Origin: VXOZ01 sp965220045
GTDB taxonomy: Bacteria; Chloroflexota; UBA11872; VXOZ01
Assembly (NCBI GenBank): GCA_965220045.1
Contig: OZ244803.1
Location: 2,418,001-2,482,000 of the forward strand
Direction of reading: 5' to 3'
Length of the DNA: 64,000 nt
The translations under genes and the position numbers were made by a program. Positions 24,713 through 32,794 of the stretch are shown here, one piece after another. The notes under the pieces were generated by a model. It did no database searches. It was not told the origin of the DNA and was given only the letters and a program-made list of their open reading frames with translations. Within the stretch, counting starts at the first letter, position 1; every line of letters starts with the position of its first letter.

Positions 24713-25720
24713 TCACTGCTCGTTTCTCCATGCGATGCCGCCGTCCGTGCTGCGGTACACCTCGCCTGTCTCCGTCACGGCGAGCACGGTGCGGTCGGTT
24801 GTCGGGTCGGCTGCGACCGCGACGAGCGGCTTACGCAGGGGCAGATCTACCCAGGTCTGCCCGGCTGCCGTCGACAGGTAGAGACCGGTATGGGCCGCCG
24901 CGTAGAGCACGCTAGCGTCCGCCGCGCCGGCGAGGGCGCGGACGGGTCCCCGTAGTGCCATCGTTACGGCTCCGCTCGCCGCGCGCCAGGTTGCGCCCTC
25001 GTCGCTGCTCACCTGGACTCTTCCCGATTCTACGGCAATATAAAGGAGCGGCGGCACCCCGCCCACGAGGATTGCCACCACGGCGTCGTCATCCGGCGTA
25101 CCAACCGGTTCCCAACTCCGTCCCTCATCACGGGAGCGCTGCAAGCCGGCATCCGCAAAGCTCGCGTAGATTTCCGTCGGCACGTAGGGATTGACCGCCG
25201 CCGCCAGAACGTCGGTGCCCGGCAACGTGTCCGTGACAGTCTGCCACGTGCGGCCGGCATCCGCTGTCACGTGCACGCTGTCTTCCGCGAAAACGTACGC
25301 GATTCCTTCACCGGCGGGCGCTGCTGCAAGTGCGGCGGGTACGACGTCCAGCGGGTTTTCCGTCCATGTCCGCCCCCCATCGCGGCTCTCCAGCAGCCCG
25401 TTCGCATTTGCCAGCAGTACCTGATCGGGAGCGACATAGGCAAACCCCACGAGCGCGGTTATGTCGATCTGCGCTATCGGCGTCTGCTCCGTGAGCGTGC
25501 GCGAGGAAGCGCGATAGAGCTGAAAGATCGCGCCAAACGCGAGGAGCACGAGGAGAGCGGGCACACCGATCCACAACCAGTGGAGGCCCCGCCGCTCAGT
25601 GAGAGTAGACTCTGGCTCGGCGTCCAGTTCGGCCGGTTCTTCCCACTTGCCCGCGACGCCGCGCGCGTATCCGCAGGATCTCCGCCTCGATCGCGTCGCT
25701 GAGCGCGTCTGAATCGCCAT
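24713..25720 (-). CDS. Membrane-anchored Asp-box (BNR-type) beta-propeller protein
   Basis: 335 residues. One membrane segment (WLWIGVPALLVLLAFGAIFQLY) near residue 55 is followed by a periplasm- or exterior-facing domain with six Asp boxes of the S-x-D-x-G-x-x-W type (SRDGGRTW, TADAGRTW, SRDEGRSW, SSDEGATW, STAAGQTW, STDGGIAW), each ending a propeller blade, as in sialidase-like or Ycf48-like propellers. The N-terminal 50 residues are basic and charged. The ATG at 25720 lies inside the upstream CcmI-like gene, an overlap of about 125 bases, so the true start may be further in. Assembly-factor function is possible by analogy to Ycf48, not shown. Confidence 0.72.
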   Translation of the reverse strand: MAIQTRSATRSRRRSCGYARGVAGKWEEPAELDAEPESTLTERRGLHWLWIGVPALLVLLAFGAIFQLYRASSRTLTEQTPIAQIDITALVGFAYVAPDQVLLANANGLLESRDGGRTWTENPLDVVPAALAAAPAGEGIAYVFAEDSVHVTADAGRTWQTVTDTLPGTDVLAAAVNPYVPTEIYASFADAGLQRSRDEGRSWEPVGTPDDDAVVAILVGGVPPLLYIAVESGRVQVSSDEGATWRAASGAVTMALRGPVRALAGAADASVLYAAAHTGLYLSTAAGQTWVDLPLRKPLVAVAADPTTDRTVLAVTETGEVYRSTDGGIAWRNEQ

Positions 25721-26018
25721 GCTCTTTGGCTGCGTCAAGCGCAGCGGCGTCGCGTTGTCTGGCTTGCAGCAGGGCGAGGACGCGCTGCTTCTGAGTCTCC
25801 CGCAGAGCGGCGTACTCTTCTGCGGTGAGATCGCCCTGCTCGTGCTCCAGGTCTATTTCCTCAAGCTCTTGAAAGAGCAGCAGCGTACGCTCCGCGACAT
25901 CGTCCCGTACGTTCTCCTGCCCGTGTGCGGCAGCCGCCCCTTTGCGTCCGACAAGCGGCCACAGAATCCAGCAGAGAACGGCCGCGCCGAACACACCGCC
26001 AAACACGACAATGCTCAT
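25596..26018 (-). CDS. CcmI-like (CycH N-terminal) cytochrome c biogenesis protein
   Basis: 140 residues: an N-terminal membrane segment (VVFGGVFGAAVLCWILWPLVG), then LLFQELEEIDLEHEQGDLTAEEYAALRETQKQR, the typical CcmI-1 region, and a basic tail. The large TPR part of proteobacterial CcmI is absent. The start ATG overlaps the ccmH stop in ATGA, so the two are coupled. Probably helps present apocytochrome to the CcmF/H ligase. Confidence 0.75.
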   Translation of the reverse strand: MSIVVFGGVFGAAVLCWILWPLVGRKGAAAAHGQENVRDDVAERTLLLFQELEEIDLEHEQGDLTAEEYAALRETQKQRVLALLQARQRDAAALDAAKEHGDSDALSDAIEAEILRIRARRRGQVGRTGRTGRRARVYSH

Positions 26019-26617
26019 GCGCGCTTGCCTTGCTTGTAACGCGCGAATTCCTCCTCGAAGACTTGCTCCAGCTTGCCTGCGGTCGGCGCGGGAGCGTCGG
26101 TCGCTTCATCCGCTGCAGGGACCGCCGCCGGTCGGCTTTGGCTCCAGTTCCAGAGCACAACACCAACGACAGCCGCACCAAATATCAGGACACCGATCGA
26201 ACTCACCCACAATAAGAGACTGAAGCCTTCTCGTCGCGGTTCCAGCAAGACGTCCTCGCCGTAGCGGTCGACGAAGTACTGGATGATCGCTTCCTCGCTC
26301 TCCCCCTGCGCCACCTTTTCGCGGATTACCTCGCGCATCTCCTCTGCCAATTGCGACTGAGAGTACGCCACCGGGATGTTCTGGCAGACCGGACACTTGA
26401 GCTGCTTGGCGATGGCGACAGTCTGTTCGTCAATGGCTTGTGCGCCGATGGGGTGAGCGCCAAGCTGATACAGCACCACTGCGAACGCGAACGCTGCCAG
26501 GACCGCCACTGAGCGTGCTCTTGCCACTGCCGGCCTAGGTAAGTTGAGACGCCGTTTGGCTCCTATTGCAAGCCCAGGCCCGCGCGCTCGCTCTCCGCAT
26601 GTGCCAAAGTACTGCAT
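26015..26617 (-). CDS. ccmH: Cytochrome c maturation thiol-reductase CcmH
   Basis: 200 residues. The apocytochrome-reducing motif is LKCPVCQN (Cys75, Cys78), followed by the conserved NIPVAYSQSQLAEEMREVIREKVAQGESEEAIIQYFVDRYGEDVLLEPRR region. A membrane segment follows (LLLWVSSIGVLIFGAAVVGVVLW) with a cytoplasmic tail. The N-terminus has a basic stretch and a membrane segment (about 36-55) serving as signal anchor. GGGAG precedes the ATG; 12 bases separate it from ccmF. Confidence 0.93.
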   Translation of the reverse strand: MQYFGTCGERARGPGLAIGAKRRLNLPRPAVARARSVAVLAAFAFAVVLYQLGAHPIGAQAIDEQTVAIAKQLKCPVCQNIPVAYSQSQLAEEMREVIREKVAQGESEEAIIQYFVDRYGEDVLLEPRREGFSLLLWVSSIGVLIFGAAVVGVVLWNWSQSRPAAVPAADEATDAPAPTAGKLEQVFEEEFARYKQGKRA

Positions 26618-26629
26618 CCCGGTTGCTCC

Positions 26630-28627
26630 CTACGACGTGACCGTGCCCGGCGCCAAACGGCCGGTGCGCGCGTCCACAGTCACCGGCGCCGCCTCGGGCC
26701 ACCAGGATATGAGGCCGCCGATCACGAGCAGCGCGCCGCCAAGCCAGAGGAAAGCGACGAGCGGATTCACGAATATGTGAAAGCTCGCCGCGCCGTCTTG
26801 ACCGAAGGCAGCCATCACGATGTACACGTCGTCCAGTTGCGGATAGACCGTCTTGATCACGACCTCGCTGATCGGCTGCTCTTCCCAGTTTGCATAGATC
26901 ACCTTTTGCGGCGCTACCTCAAATGACTGTCTGTCATTGCGTACGAGCAGCGACGCGATGGTGCGCTGCTTCCCCGGCTCGTTCCACGTCGTGAGTCCTT
27001 GGTAGGCCACCGTGTACTGACCGACTTCCACGCTCTGCCCGGGGCGCATGCTCACCGAGCGCTCCGTTTGGAAGAAAGAAGATCCGATGATGGCGATGCC
27101 CATGATCGCCACGCCCACGTGGACAAGGTAGCCGCCATAGCGGCGGCGGTTGTACCGGAAGACCGCGAGTAACGCGGCGGGATAGTGCGTCTGCTGCGCG
27201 CGCATGAGGGCGAGGGCGGTGCGATGGAATTCACGCATGGCCACGACCAACGCAAATGCACAAGCCGCGACGCTGAGTATGGTCCACGGAGAGCGCGCCC
27301 CCAGCACAACGGCCACCAGCGTAATGAGCGCGGCAACACCGACCGTGGTGCGCAGCCCGCGCATGAGCGCGCGTACTGCGCCGCGCCGCCACGGCACGAG
27401 CATGCCCAAGCCCATGAGAGCCACGATCGCCAAGAGCAGCGGCCCGTTGACTTGCTGGTAGAACGGCGCGCCGACGTTGATTTTAGTCCCCTGGAGCGCT
27501 TCCGAGAGCAGGGGGAAAATCACGCCGAGAAACGTCACAACGATGACTGAAACGAAGAGGAGGTTGTTAAAGAGGAATGAAGCCTCGCGCGACAGCATGG
27601 AGTCGAAGTTGTGCTCGTCGCGCAGTTGCGGCAGGCGCAGCAGCAATAGCGTCAGTGAGACGATCAGGCTCACCGCCAGGAAGCCGAAGAAATACGGACC
27701 GATCTCGGAGACCGCAAACGAGTGGACAGAGGAAAGTATGCCGCTGCGCACCACAAACGTCCCGAAGATAGCGAGATTGAATGCCACGATGATGAGCACC
27801 ATGTTCCAGACCTTCAGCATGCCGCGCCGCTCTTGAACGAGGACAGAATGCACGTAGGCCGTCATGGCGAACCAGGGCATGATGGCGGCGTTTTCTACCG
27901 GATCCCAACCCCAATAGCCGCCCCAACCGAGGACGTGGTACGCCCACCACGCGCCGAGCAGGTTGCCGAGCGAAAGAAACAGCCAGGCCAGCAGCGCCCA
28001 GTGGCGCGTTGCCTTAAGCCAGCGGCTATCCACCTGTCCCGTAATCAATGCGGCCAAGGCGAAAGCAAAGGGGATAGACACGCTCACGTACCCGGCGAGC
28101 AGCATGGGGGGATGCACCAGCATGCCCGGGTCCTGGAGCAGCGGGTTGAGCCCCCGACCGTCGGGCGGTACCGGCGATATCGTCTCGAAAGGCGACGAAA
28201 TGAAGTTGAGGACCATGAGTATGAACGACTCGATGGCCATGAGCACGGTGATGACGTAAGGAATGAGCTGCCGGTCGGCGCGGAAGTGGATCAGGACAAC
28301 GGCAGTTGCAAGCAAGGCCAGGGTCAGGGACCAATAAAGCAACGACCCGGCCTGACCGCCGTAGAAGCCGCTGAATAGATAGGGCCACGGCTGCGAACGC
28401 GTCGACTGCGCAACCACATACTTCAGGCTGAAGTCATGCGTGACGAACGCATACATGAGGGTCAGCGCCGCGAGCACCACCAACGCGGCCACGGCGACCA
28501 CGGCGTTGCGCGCGCTCACGACCAACTCCGGCACGCGCAGCCGCGCGCCCAGCACGGCGGCAACAGCGCTGTAGAGCGCCGCCAAGAACGCGATGAAGAG
28601 GAATGCCGTACCTACATTTGCCGTCAT
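26630..28627 (-). CDS. ccmF: Haem lyase CcmF
   Basis: 665 residues, the usual length, with about 15 membrane segments. The tryptophan-rich haem-binding motif is GWGGYWGWDPVENAAIMPW. Additional conserved parts are QPWPYLFSGFYGGQAGSLLYW near residue 80 and PPMLLAGYVSVSIPF. CcmF ligates haem from CcmE to the CxxCH motif of apocytochrome c. First gene of a five- to seven-gene run of overlapping or closely spaced genes. Confidence 0.95.
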   Translation of the reverse strand: MTANVGTAFLFIAFLAALYSAVAAVLGARLRVPELVVSARNAVVAVAALVVLAALTLMYAFVTHDFSLKYVVAQSTRSQPWPYLFSGFYGGQAGSLLYWSLTLALLATAVVLIHFRADRQLIPYVITVLMAIESFILMVLNFISSPFETISPVPPDGRGLNPLLQDPGMLVHPPMLLAGYVSVSIPFAFALAALITGQVDSRWLKATRHWALLAWLFLSLGNLLGAWWAYHVLGWGGYWGWDPVENAAIMPWFAMTAYVHSVLVQERRGMLKVWNMVLIIVAFNLAIFGTFVVRSGILSSVHSFAVSEIGPYFFGFLAVSLIVSLTLLLLRLPQLRDEHNFDSMLSREASFLFNNLLFVSVIVVTFLGVIFPLLSEALQGTKINVGAPFYQQVNGPLLLAIVALMGLGMLVPWRRGAVRALMRGLRTTVGVAALITLVAVVLGARSPWTILSVAACAFALVVAMREFHRTALALMRAQQTHYPAALLAVFRYNRRRYGGYLVHVGVAIMGIAIIGSSFFQTERSVSMRPGQSVEVGQYTVAYQGLTTWNEPGKQRTIASLLVRNDRQSFEVAPQKVIYANWEEQPISEVVIKTVYPQLDDVYIVMAAFGQDGAASFHIFVNPLVAFLWLGGALLVIGGLISWWPEAAPVTVDARTGRLAPGTVTS

Positions 28628-29187
28628 CGTGCCTTACTCACACTGCCCAGGAGTTTCGCTTATATCGCCTGCCACGTCGACACTTTCGCAGTTATTGCGG
28701 TTCCCCGAATTTGCCCCGGCTAAGGCAATTTGCGGCACCGCGCTCAATCCTCTCTTGCGCATCGCCACATGTTCTCCCACCGGAGACCTTTGCATAACTG
28801 GGCCCCGAGGGCAAGGCGTTACACCCTCTCCTCGGGGAGAGGGCCGGGGTGAGGGGATTCCTTGCTTGTTCTAATCGCAAGATACGTACAGTCAATACAT
28901 TAGAGCCAAACTGATTATAAACCGAGTGGCGTTCGGGGCAGATTCACCCTCACCCCCGTATCATCCGATACTGTGTATCGGCGTACGGGGCAGGCTCTAA
29001 CCCTCTCCCATCAAGGGAGAGGGGACTGCCTCCTGCGGCGAGGGTTACGCAAAGGTCTCCACCGGCGCATGATACATCCTGTACTAGACAAAGATACCGC
29101 CCATCCCGATATGCGGGATGAGCGGCCGCGTTTTCTCGCTATTCTGCCAGACGCAAAGGCCCACAACTGAGCACATACACCTGCTTC
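28628..29187. repeat. 560-bp intergenic space filled with palindromic repeats
   Basis: No gene seen. 28826-28860 and 28999-29022 are CCCTCTCC/GGAGAGGG hairpins. 28954-28990 is a compound stem: CCCCGTA with TACGGGG outside, CCGATAC with GTATCGG inside and a 3-base loop. 29102-29120 is CATCCCG-ATATG-CGGGATG. The space splits ccmE from ccmF in an otherwise dense locus, so it probably acts on read-through. Confidence 0.7.
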
Positions 29188-29652
29188 TTAACCGGGTTGG
29201 GCGTAGTCTTTTCCGGCCGGGGCTGCTTCCTCAAAGCGTGACGGACACTTTGCCAAGAGCGTGTGCGCCTGAAAGACGCCGTCTTCGCTCTGCGTTCCTT
29301 CCACGACGACTTGAACATTATCGGCAAAGATGTCGGGTACAACGCCACTGTATGCCACGGTCAGCCTGCCGCTCTCATCTTCAACTAGGAAGCGCACTTC
29401 CTGTGTTTCCGCCCCCCGTACAATCGAACCGGGCACCACATTCCCCGAGACACGGGTCTGCTGGGTCTGCGCGCGTTCGCCCATGTCCGCCAACTCGCTC
29501 ACGGTGATGTAATACGCCGTGCCCGAGGGTAATGCAGCCACCACGAGGTACGCCACCGCCAGCAGGATAATGGCGCCGCCGACAATAATCTTAATGTCAA
29601 AGGAGCGGCGGCCTTTGCCATCCGCGCGTGGCAGCGCAACTTCATTTGCCAT
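29188..29652 (-). CDS. ccmE: Haem chaperone CcmE, CxxxF variant
   Basis: 154 residues: N-terminal membrane anchor (IKIIVGGAIILLAVAYLVVAAL), then the OB-fold core (TVSELADMGERAQTQQTRVSGNVVPGSIV; VAYSGVVPDIFADNVQVVVEG). The haem-binding position near the C-terminus reads LLAKCPSRF: Cys136 where proteobacterial proteins have His, and Phe140 where both the HxxxY and the known CxxxY types have Tyr. The ATG at 29652 removes an implausible 16-residue extension overlapping the CopD-like gene. Receives haem from CcmC and hands it to CcmF. Confidence 0.9.
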   Translation of the reverse strand: MANEVALPRADGKGRRSFDIKIIVGGAIILLAVAYLVVAALPSGTAYYITVSELADMGERAQTQQTRVSGNVVPGSIVRGAETQEVRFLVEDESGRLTVAYSGVVPDIFADNVQVVVEGTQSEDGVFQAHTLLAKCPSRFEEAAPAGKDYAQPG

Positions 29653-29671
29653 AGAGCCGGTTATCCAAATT

Positions 29672-30178
29672 CTAGGGAGAACGCAAGGCGATTTCCGCAA
29701 TCACCTTGAGCACGTCAGCCAGCAACAACACAACACTGCCAATAACCGCAACCTGCACTACCGGCGAACGCAGCCGTCCCAGCATGCCTTGCGCCGCGGA
29801 AACTTCCCGCCCTTGCGCGCCTATCGGCTTGCGGGCACTGGACCGGCGCAGCCCGCCGGAAATGTAGACCATCCACAGTACCAATAGTACCTTAAGCACG
29901 AGCACGGCTATGTAATCCAACCCCGGATTTACGGAAGTAAGCCGGTCGTACGTCAGAATCCCGCCGGAGATGAAAAACGTCAAAATGCAAAGCTGCACGA
30001 TTTCATGGAACCGCCGCTCTATCCCTAGGCGCAGGCTGTCCCAGCCGGACGCCACGTCCGCGCTCTTCACCGAGGGTCGCAGCACCAAGAGGTAGAAGAA
30101 CGTCCCGCCGATCCACACCACCGCCGCAGTCAGGTGCACCCATCGGAGTGCGACGCGAAGCAGGTCGAGTGTGATCAC
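29672..30178 (-). CDS. CopD/DUF2269-like integral membrane protein
   Basis: 168 residues with four predicted membrane segments. The N-terminal LRWVHLTAAVVWIGGTFFYLLVLRPSV resembles the first helix of CopD-domain and related proteins with a conserved His; another His is in RRFHEIVQL. Members sit next to respiratory or copper genes and may bind haem or copper. GTG start. It begins a run of minus-strand genes ending in ccmE, 19 bases downstream. Confidence 0.75.
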   Translation of the reverse strand: MITLDLLRVALRWVHLTAAVVWIGGTFFYLLVLRPSVKSADVASGWDSLRLGIERRFHEIVQLCILTFFISGGILTYDRLTSVNPGLDYIAVLVLKVLLVLWMVYISGGLRRSSARKPIGAQGREVSAAQGMLGRLRSPVVQVAVIGSVVLLLADVLKVIAEIALRSP

Positions 30179-30430
30179 ACGCGGCGCATTCCTCAGTACC
30201 GCTTTGCTCTACGGTCTACACCTTGCTAGTGTAGCATGGGGAAACGGCGGGATGTGTCCGCGAGCCGACAATCTGCATGGGGAGCATAGGCGGGCCGGAC
30301 GATTGTTAGATCGGCCGGCATTGGGGCATCGGGCCGGCTTACGCTCGGCACTGGTTGGGTTGTGCGCAACTATGGTGGAAGCCTATGTGAACCGTGCCCA
30401 CCGCACTACAGGCAGCCGTAGAGAGGAACA

Positions 30431-31420
30431 ATGGTAGTAAGTCAAACAGACACAGCCTTCTGTTCGCGGGTAGCGCAGGCGGCAGGCTTTCATCCAATCG
30501 GCACAGCGCCGACGTACCTCACGCACCTGGTTATCGAGTGCGAGGTCCCCTGGGCGCGGGAAGTAACGGATTCCACAACGTTTCCCACTGACGTTCGGGA
30601 AGTAATCGAACGCGCGGCCCGCGATGGGATCGAACCGCGCGTCACCGGCATCATTCCCGATCCGGCATACTCGCAGGTCGGCCTCACCCGACTCATCAGC
30701 TATGCGCACGGCGACGGGCAGTCGCCAACCTACGCGAAGCGGGAGTATCTCGTGCCTCCGGAGCGTTTAGCGGAACTCGTGGAGGCGCTGACTTACAATC
30801 GCGACCTTCAGCAGTTCGCTGCCTACGAACAGGCTACCGACCACATTCGCGAAATCCTGGTTTGCAACCATGGTAGCCGCGACCGTTGCTGCGCGACGTT
30901 TGGCTTCGCAATCTACCGCGAACTGCGCGAGAAGTATGCGAGCTCCCAGCCCGATGCGCTGCGCGTGTGGCGGTGCAGCCACCTTGGGGGACATCGCATG
31001 GCGCCAACGCTGCTTGACTTTCCTGAGGGTCGCTACTACGCCTACCTGACCGCCGAGTCCTTGCCCAACTTCATCGCGCGGGAAGGCTCATTTGGGGACC
31101 TGGAAGGACAGTATCGAGGGTGGAGCAGGCTGTCCCCGCTGGAGCAAGCCGCGGAGCATGCCGTGCTGCTGGCGGAAGACTGGCCGTGGGCGACGTATCG
31201 CGTGAAGAGTGAAGTCAAAGGGGACGATGCCAATGAAGGCCGGGCTACCGTGACCCTCACCTACTCGGCGCCCAATTCTTCACATGCCGGATCCTACCGG
31301 GTGGACGTGCGCGAGGCTTCCGAGCGAATGCTCACGTTTCCCAGCTCGTGCGGCAAGGAAGACGAACCCCAGCCGCAGTACGTGGTAGAGCGCATCGAGA
31401 AGCAAGATTCTACCCCGTAG
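30431..31420 (+). CDS. Sucraseferredoxin/Apd1-like [2Fe-2S] protein
   Basis: 329 residues. The C-terminal half carries EILVCNHGSRDRCCATFG (Cys145, Cys153, Cys154) and WRCSHLGGHRMAPTLLDFPEG (Cys182, His184, His188). That is the thioredoxin-like ferredoxin layout of the Suc_Fer-like/Apd1 family, in which a bis-histidinyl [2Fe-2S] cluster has been described. AGAGGA precedes the ATG by five bases. The gene diverges from the ccm locus. A redox role is likely; the partner is not known. Confidence 0.85.
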   Translation: MVVSQTDTAFCSRVAQAAGFHPIGTAPTYLTHLVIECEVPWAREVTDSTTFPTDVREVIERAARDGIEPRVTGIIPDPAYSQVGLTRLISYAHGDGQSPTYAKREYLVPPERLAELVEALTYNRDLQQFAAYEQATDHIREILVCNHGSRDRCCATFGFAIYRELREKYASSQPDALRVWRCSHLGGHRMAPTLLDFPEGRYYAYLTAESLPNFIAREGSFGDLEGQYRGWSRLSPLEQAAEHAVLLAEDWPWATYRVKSEVKGDDANEGRATVTLTYSAPNSSHAGSYRVDVREASERMLTFPSSCGKEDEPQPQYVVERIEKQDSTP

Positions 31421-31479
31421 TATTGTTCGACTTGCCGCAGCCCGGTTCGACAAGGCAATTGCGAATCCCGCTCAGATCA

Positions 31480-31850
31480 AGCCGTCCCCCCAGAGCCTGT
31501 CAAAGGGCACTCACTCCGCCGTTCGCCCTGAGCCCGTCGAAGGGGCACCGCCCACGCCGTTCGCCCCGTGTCAGTCGAGAGCCAGTCGCAATCTCATTCG
31601 CCCCGAGCCTGTCGCAGGGCACCGCCCGCGCCGTTCCCCCCGTGTCAGTCGAGAGCCAGTCGCCATCTTGTTCGCTCCGAGCCTGTCGCAGGGCACTCAC
31701 CCCTCCGTTCGCCCTGAGCCCGTCGAAGGGGCACCGCCCGCGCCGTTCCCTCTATGTCGGTCGAGAGCCAGTCGCAATCTCGTTCGCCCCGAGCCTCTCG
31801 CAGTGCACCCACCCCTCCGTTCGCCCTGAGCCTGTCGAAGGGCAACTCTT
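31480..31850. repeat. Array of direct repeats built from three short units
   Basis: Three motifs alternate: CCGTTCGCCCTGAGCCCGTC (31518 and 31705, decayed after 31810), GTCAGTCGAGAGCCAGTCGC (about 31569 and 31644, one variant near 31755), and CCGAGCCTGTCGCAGGGCAC (about 31603 and 31679, one variant near 31791). Copies of the first motif also occur singly at 13395 and 39171. The array fills the space between the convergent Apd1-like and SCO1-like genes. Open frames here are repeat artefacts. Confidence 0.8.
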
Positions 31851-31878
31851 TGCGGGTTAGGCACGCATACGGTGCCTC

Positions 31879-32547
31879 CTACCGCAATTCCAGCACGCGT
31901 TCTACAAGGATGTCGCTCAACGCCGTGCCCACCGGCGTCGGATAGGTAATCAGCACCCGCAATGCGCCGTCTCTATCGATCAAGAACACCACGTCTTGGT
32001 GCAACACCTCGCCGGGCTTGCTTGGCTTCGGCTCGCCGGCCGACACATAGTAAGCGCCGACGACTTCTGTCACCGCCTCCCACTCTCCACTTAGAAAATG
32101 CCAAGCCGGGCTCTCGTCGAGTCCCTGACTCTGCAGAAAGGTCTGCATCGCCGCCTGGCTCTGTTCGCCAGGATTGATATTGATCGCCAAGACAACGAGG
32201 TCTTGGGCATCTAACCCTAGCTCATCGTACGCAGCCGCAATCTCCTGGGCGAGAATCAGGCAATTGTCCGTGCACAGCGGATCGAGAAACGTGAGCAATA
32301 CCACCTTGCCTTGCTGGTCGGCCAGGGATACCGCCGCGTCTCGGTGGTCTCGGAGAGTGAATGCTGGCGCGGGACCGCTTTCGAGATCAGTGCCGGTATA
32401 GCTCAACGTGCCCCCGGTAACATAGGGCCAGATATACGGCATGAAAGGGAAGAGCTGCGGATTGACTTGCGTGACGGCAAACGAGGTGATCAGAAAGACC
32501 GTTACCGCGAACGCAAGCGCTTTGACGTGTCGAATTGGGTCTCGCAT
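31879..32547 (-). CDS. SCO1/SenC-type thioredoxin-fold protein
   Basis: 222 residues with an N-terminal membrane anchor (ALAFAVTVFLITSFAVTQV). Copper- or thiol-active residues of the SCO family are visible: LTFLDPLCTDNC (Cys92, Cys96) and the distal His183 in EVLHQDVVFLID. SCO proteins assemble the CuA site of cytochrome c oxidase or act as thiol-disulphide oxidoreductases. ATG at 32547 was preferred to 32577 because it leaves a short basic N-terminus ahead of the anchor. No oxidase genes are visible nearby; the proximity to ccm suggests a respiratory role. Confidence 0.88.
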   Translation of the reverse strand: MRDPIRHVKALAFAVTVFLITSFAVTQVNPQLFPFMPYIWPYVTGGTLSYTGTDLESGPAPAFTLRDHRDAAVSLADQQGKVVLLTFLDPLCTDNCLILAQEIAAAYDELGLDAQDLVVLAININPGEQSQAAMQTFLQSQGLDESPAWHFLSGEWEAVTEVVGAYYVSAGEPKPSKPGEVLHQDVVFLIDRDGALRVLITYPTPVGTALSDILVERVLELR

Positions 32548-32706
32548 GGATTCAGCATAGCAGAATCCGCCATGCACATTGCGCCGCGCCCTCCCTGTGC
32601 AGGAGTAGGACGGTAACTCGCCAGTGTTCGTAGACGGCGCGCGGTTTCCAAGAGACGCTAGCGTCTTTATGCGCGATGCACCGCCCCTAGCACATTCCTA
32701 TTAAAG

Positions 32707-32745
32707 AACGACCGCACTAGCGGGAGTGTCGCCAGTGCGGTCGTT
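32707..32745 (-). terminator. Strong hairpin terminator after the propeller gene
   Basis: Perfect 12-bp arms AACGACCGCACT / AGTGCGGTCGTT around a 15-base loop, about 50 bases beyond the stop at 32795. On the minus strand the stem is followed by TTCTTTAAT. Confidence 0.7.
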
Positions 32746-32794
32746 GTTCATGTCTCTGCTACGCTGTTGCGCTGCAATTGAACGCAGCCAGCGC

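Noticed and set aside
31480..31850. Possible CRISPR array
   Set aside because: Repeats are of three kinds, palindromic and without unique spacers of constant length; no cas gene in the window.
31348..31860. Plus-strand open frame rich in ALSPSKGHRPRRS repeats
   Set aside because: It is the translation of the dispersed TTCGCCCTGAGC repeat array, not a protein.
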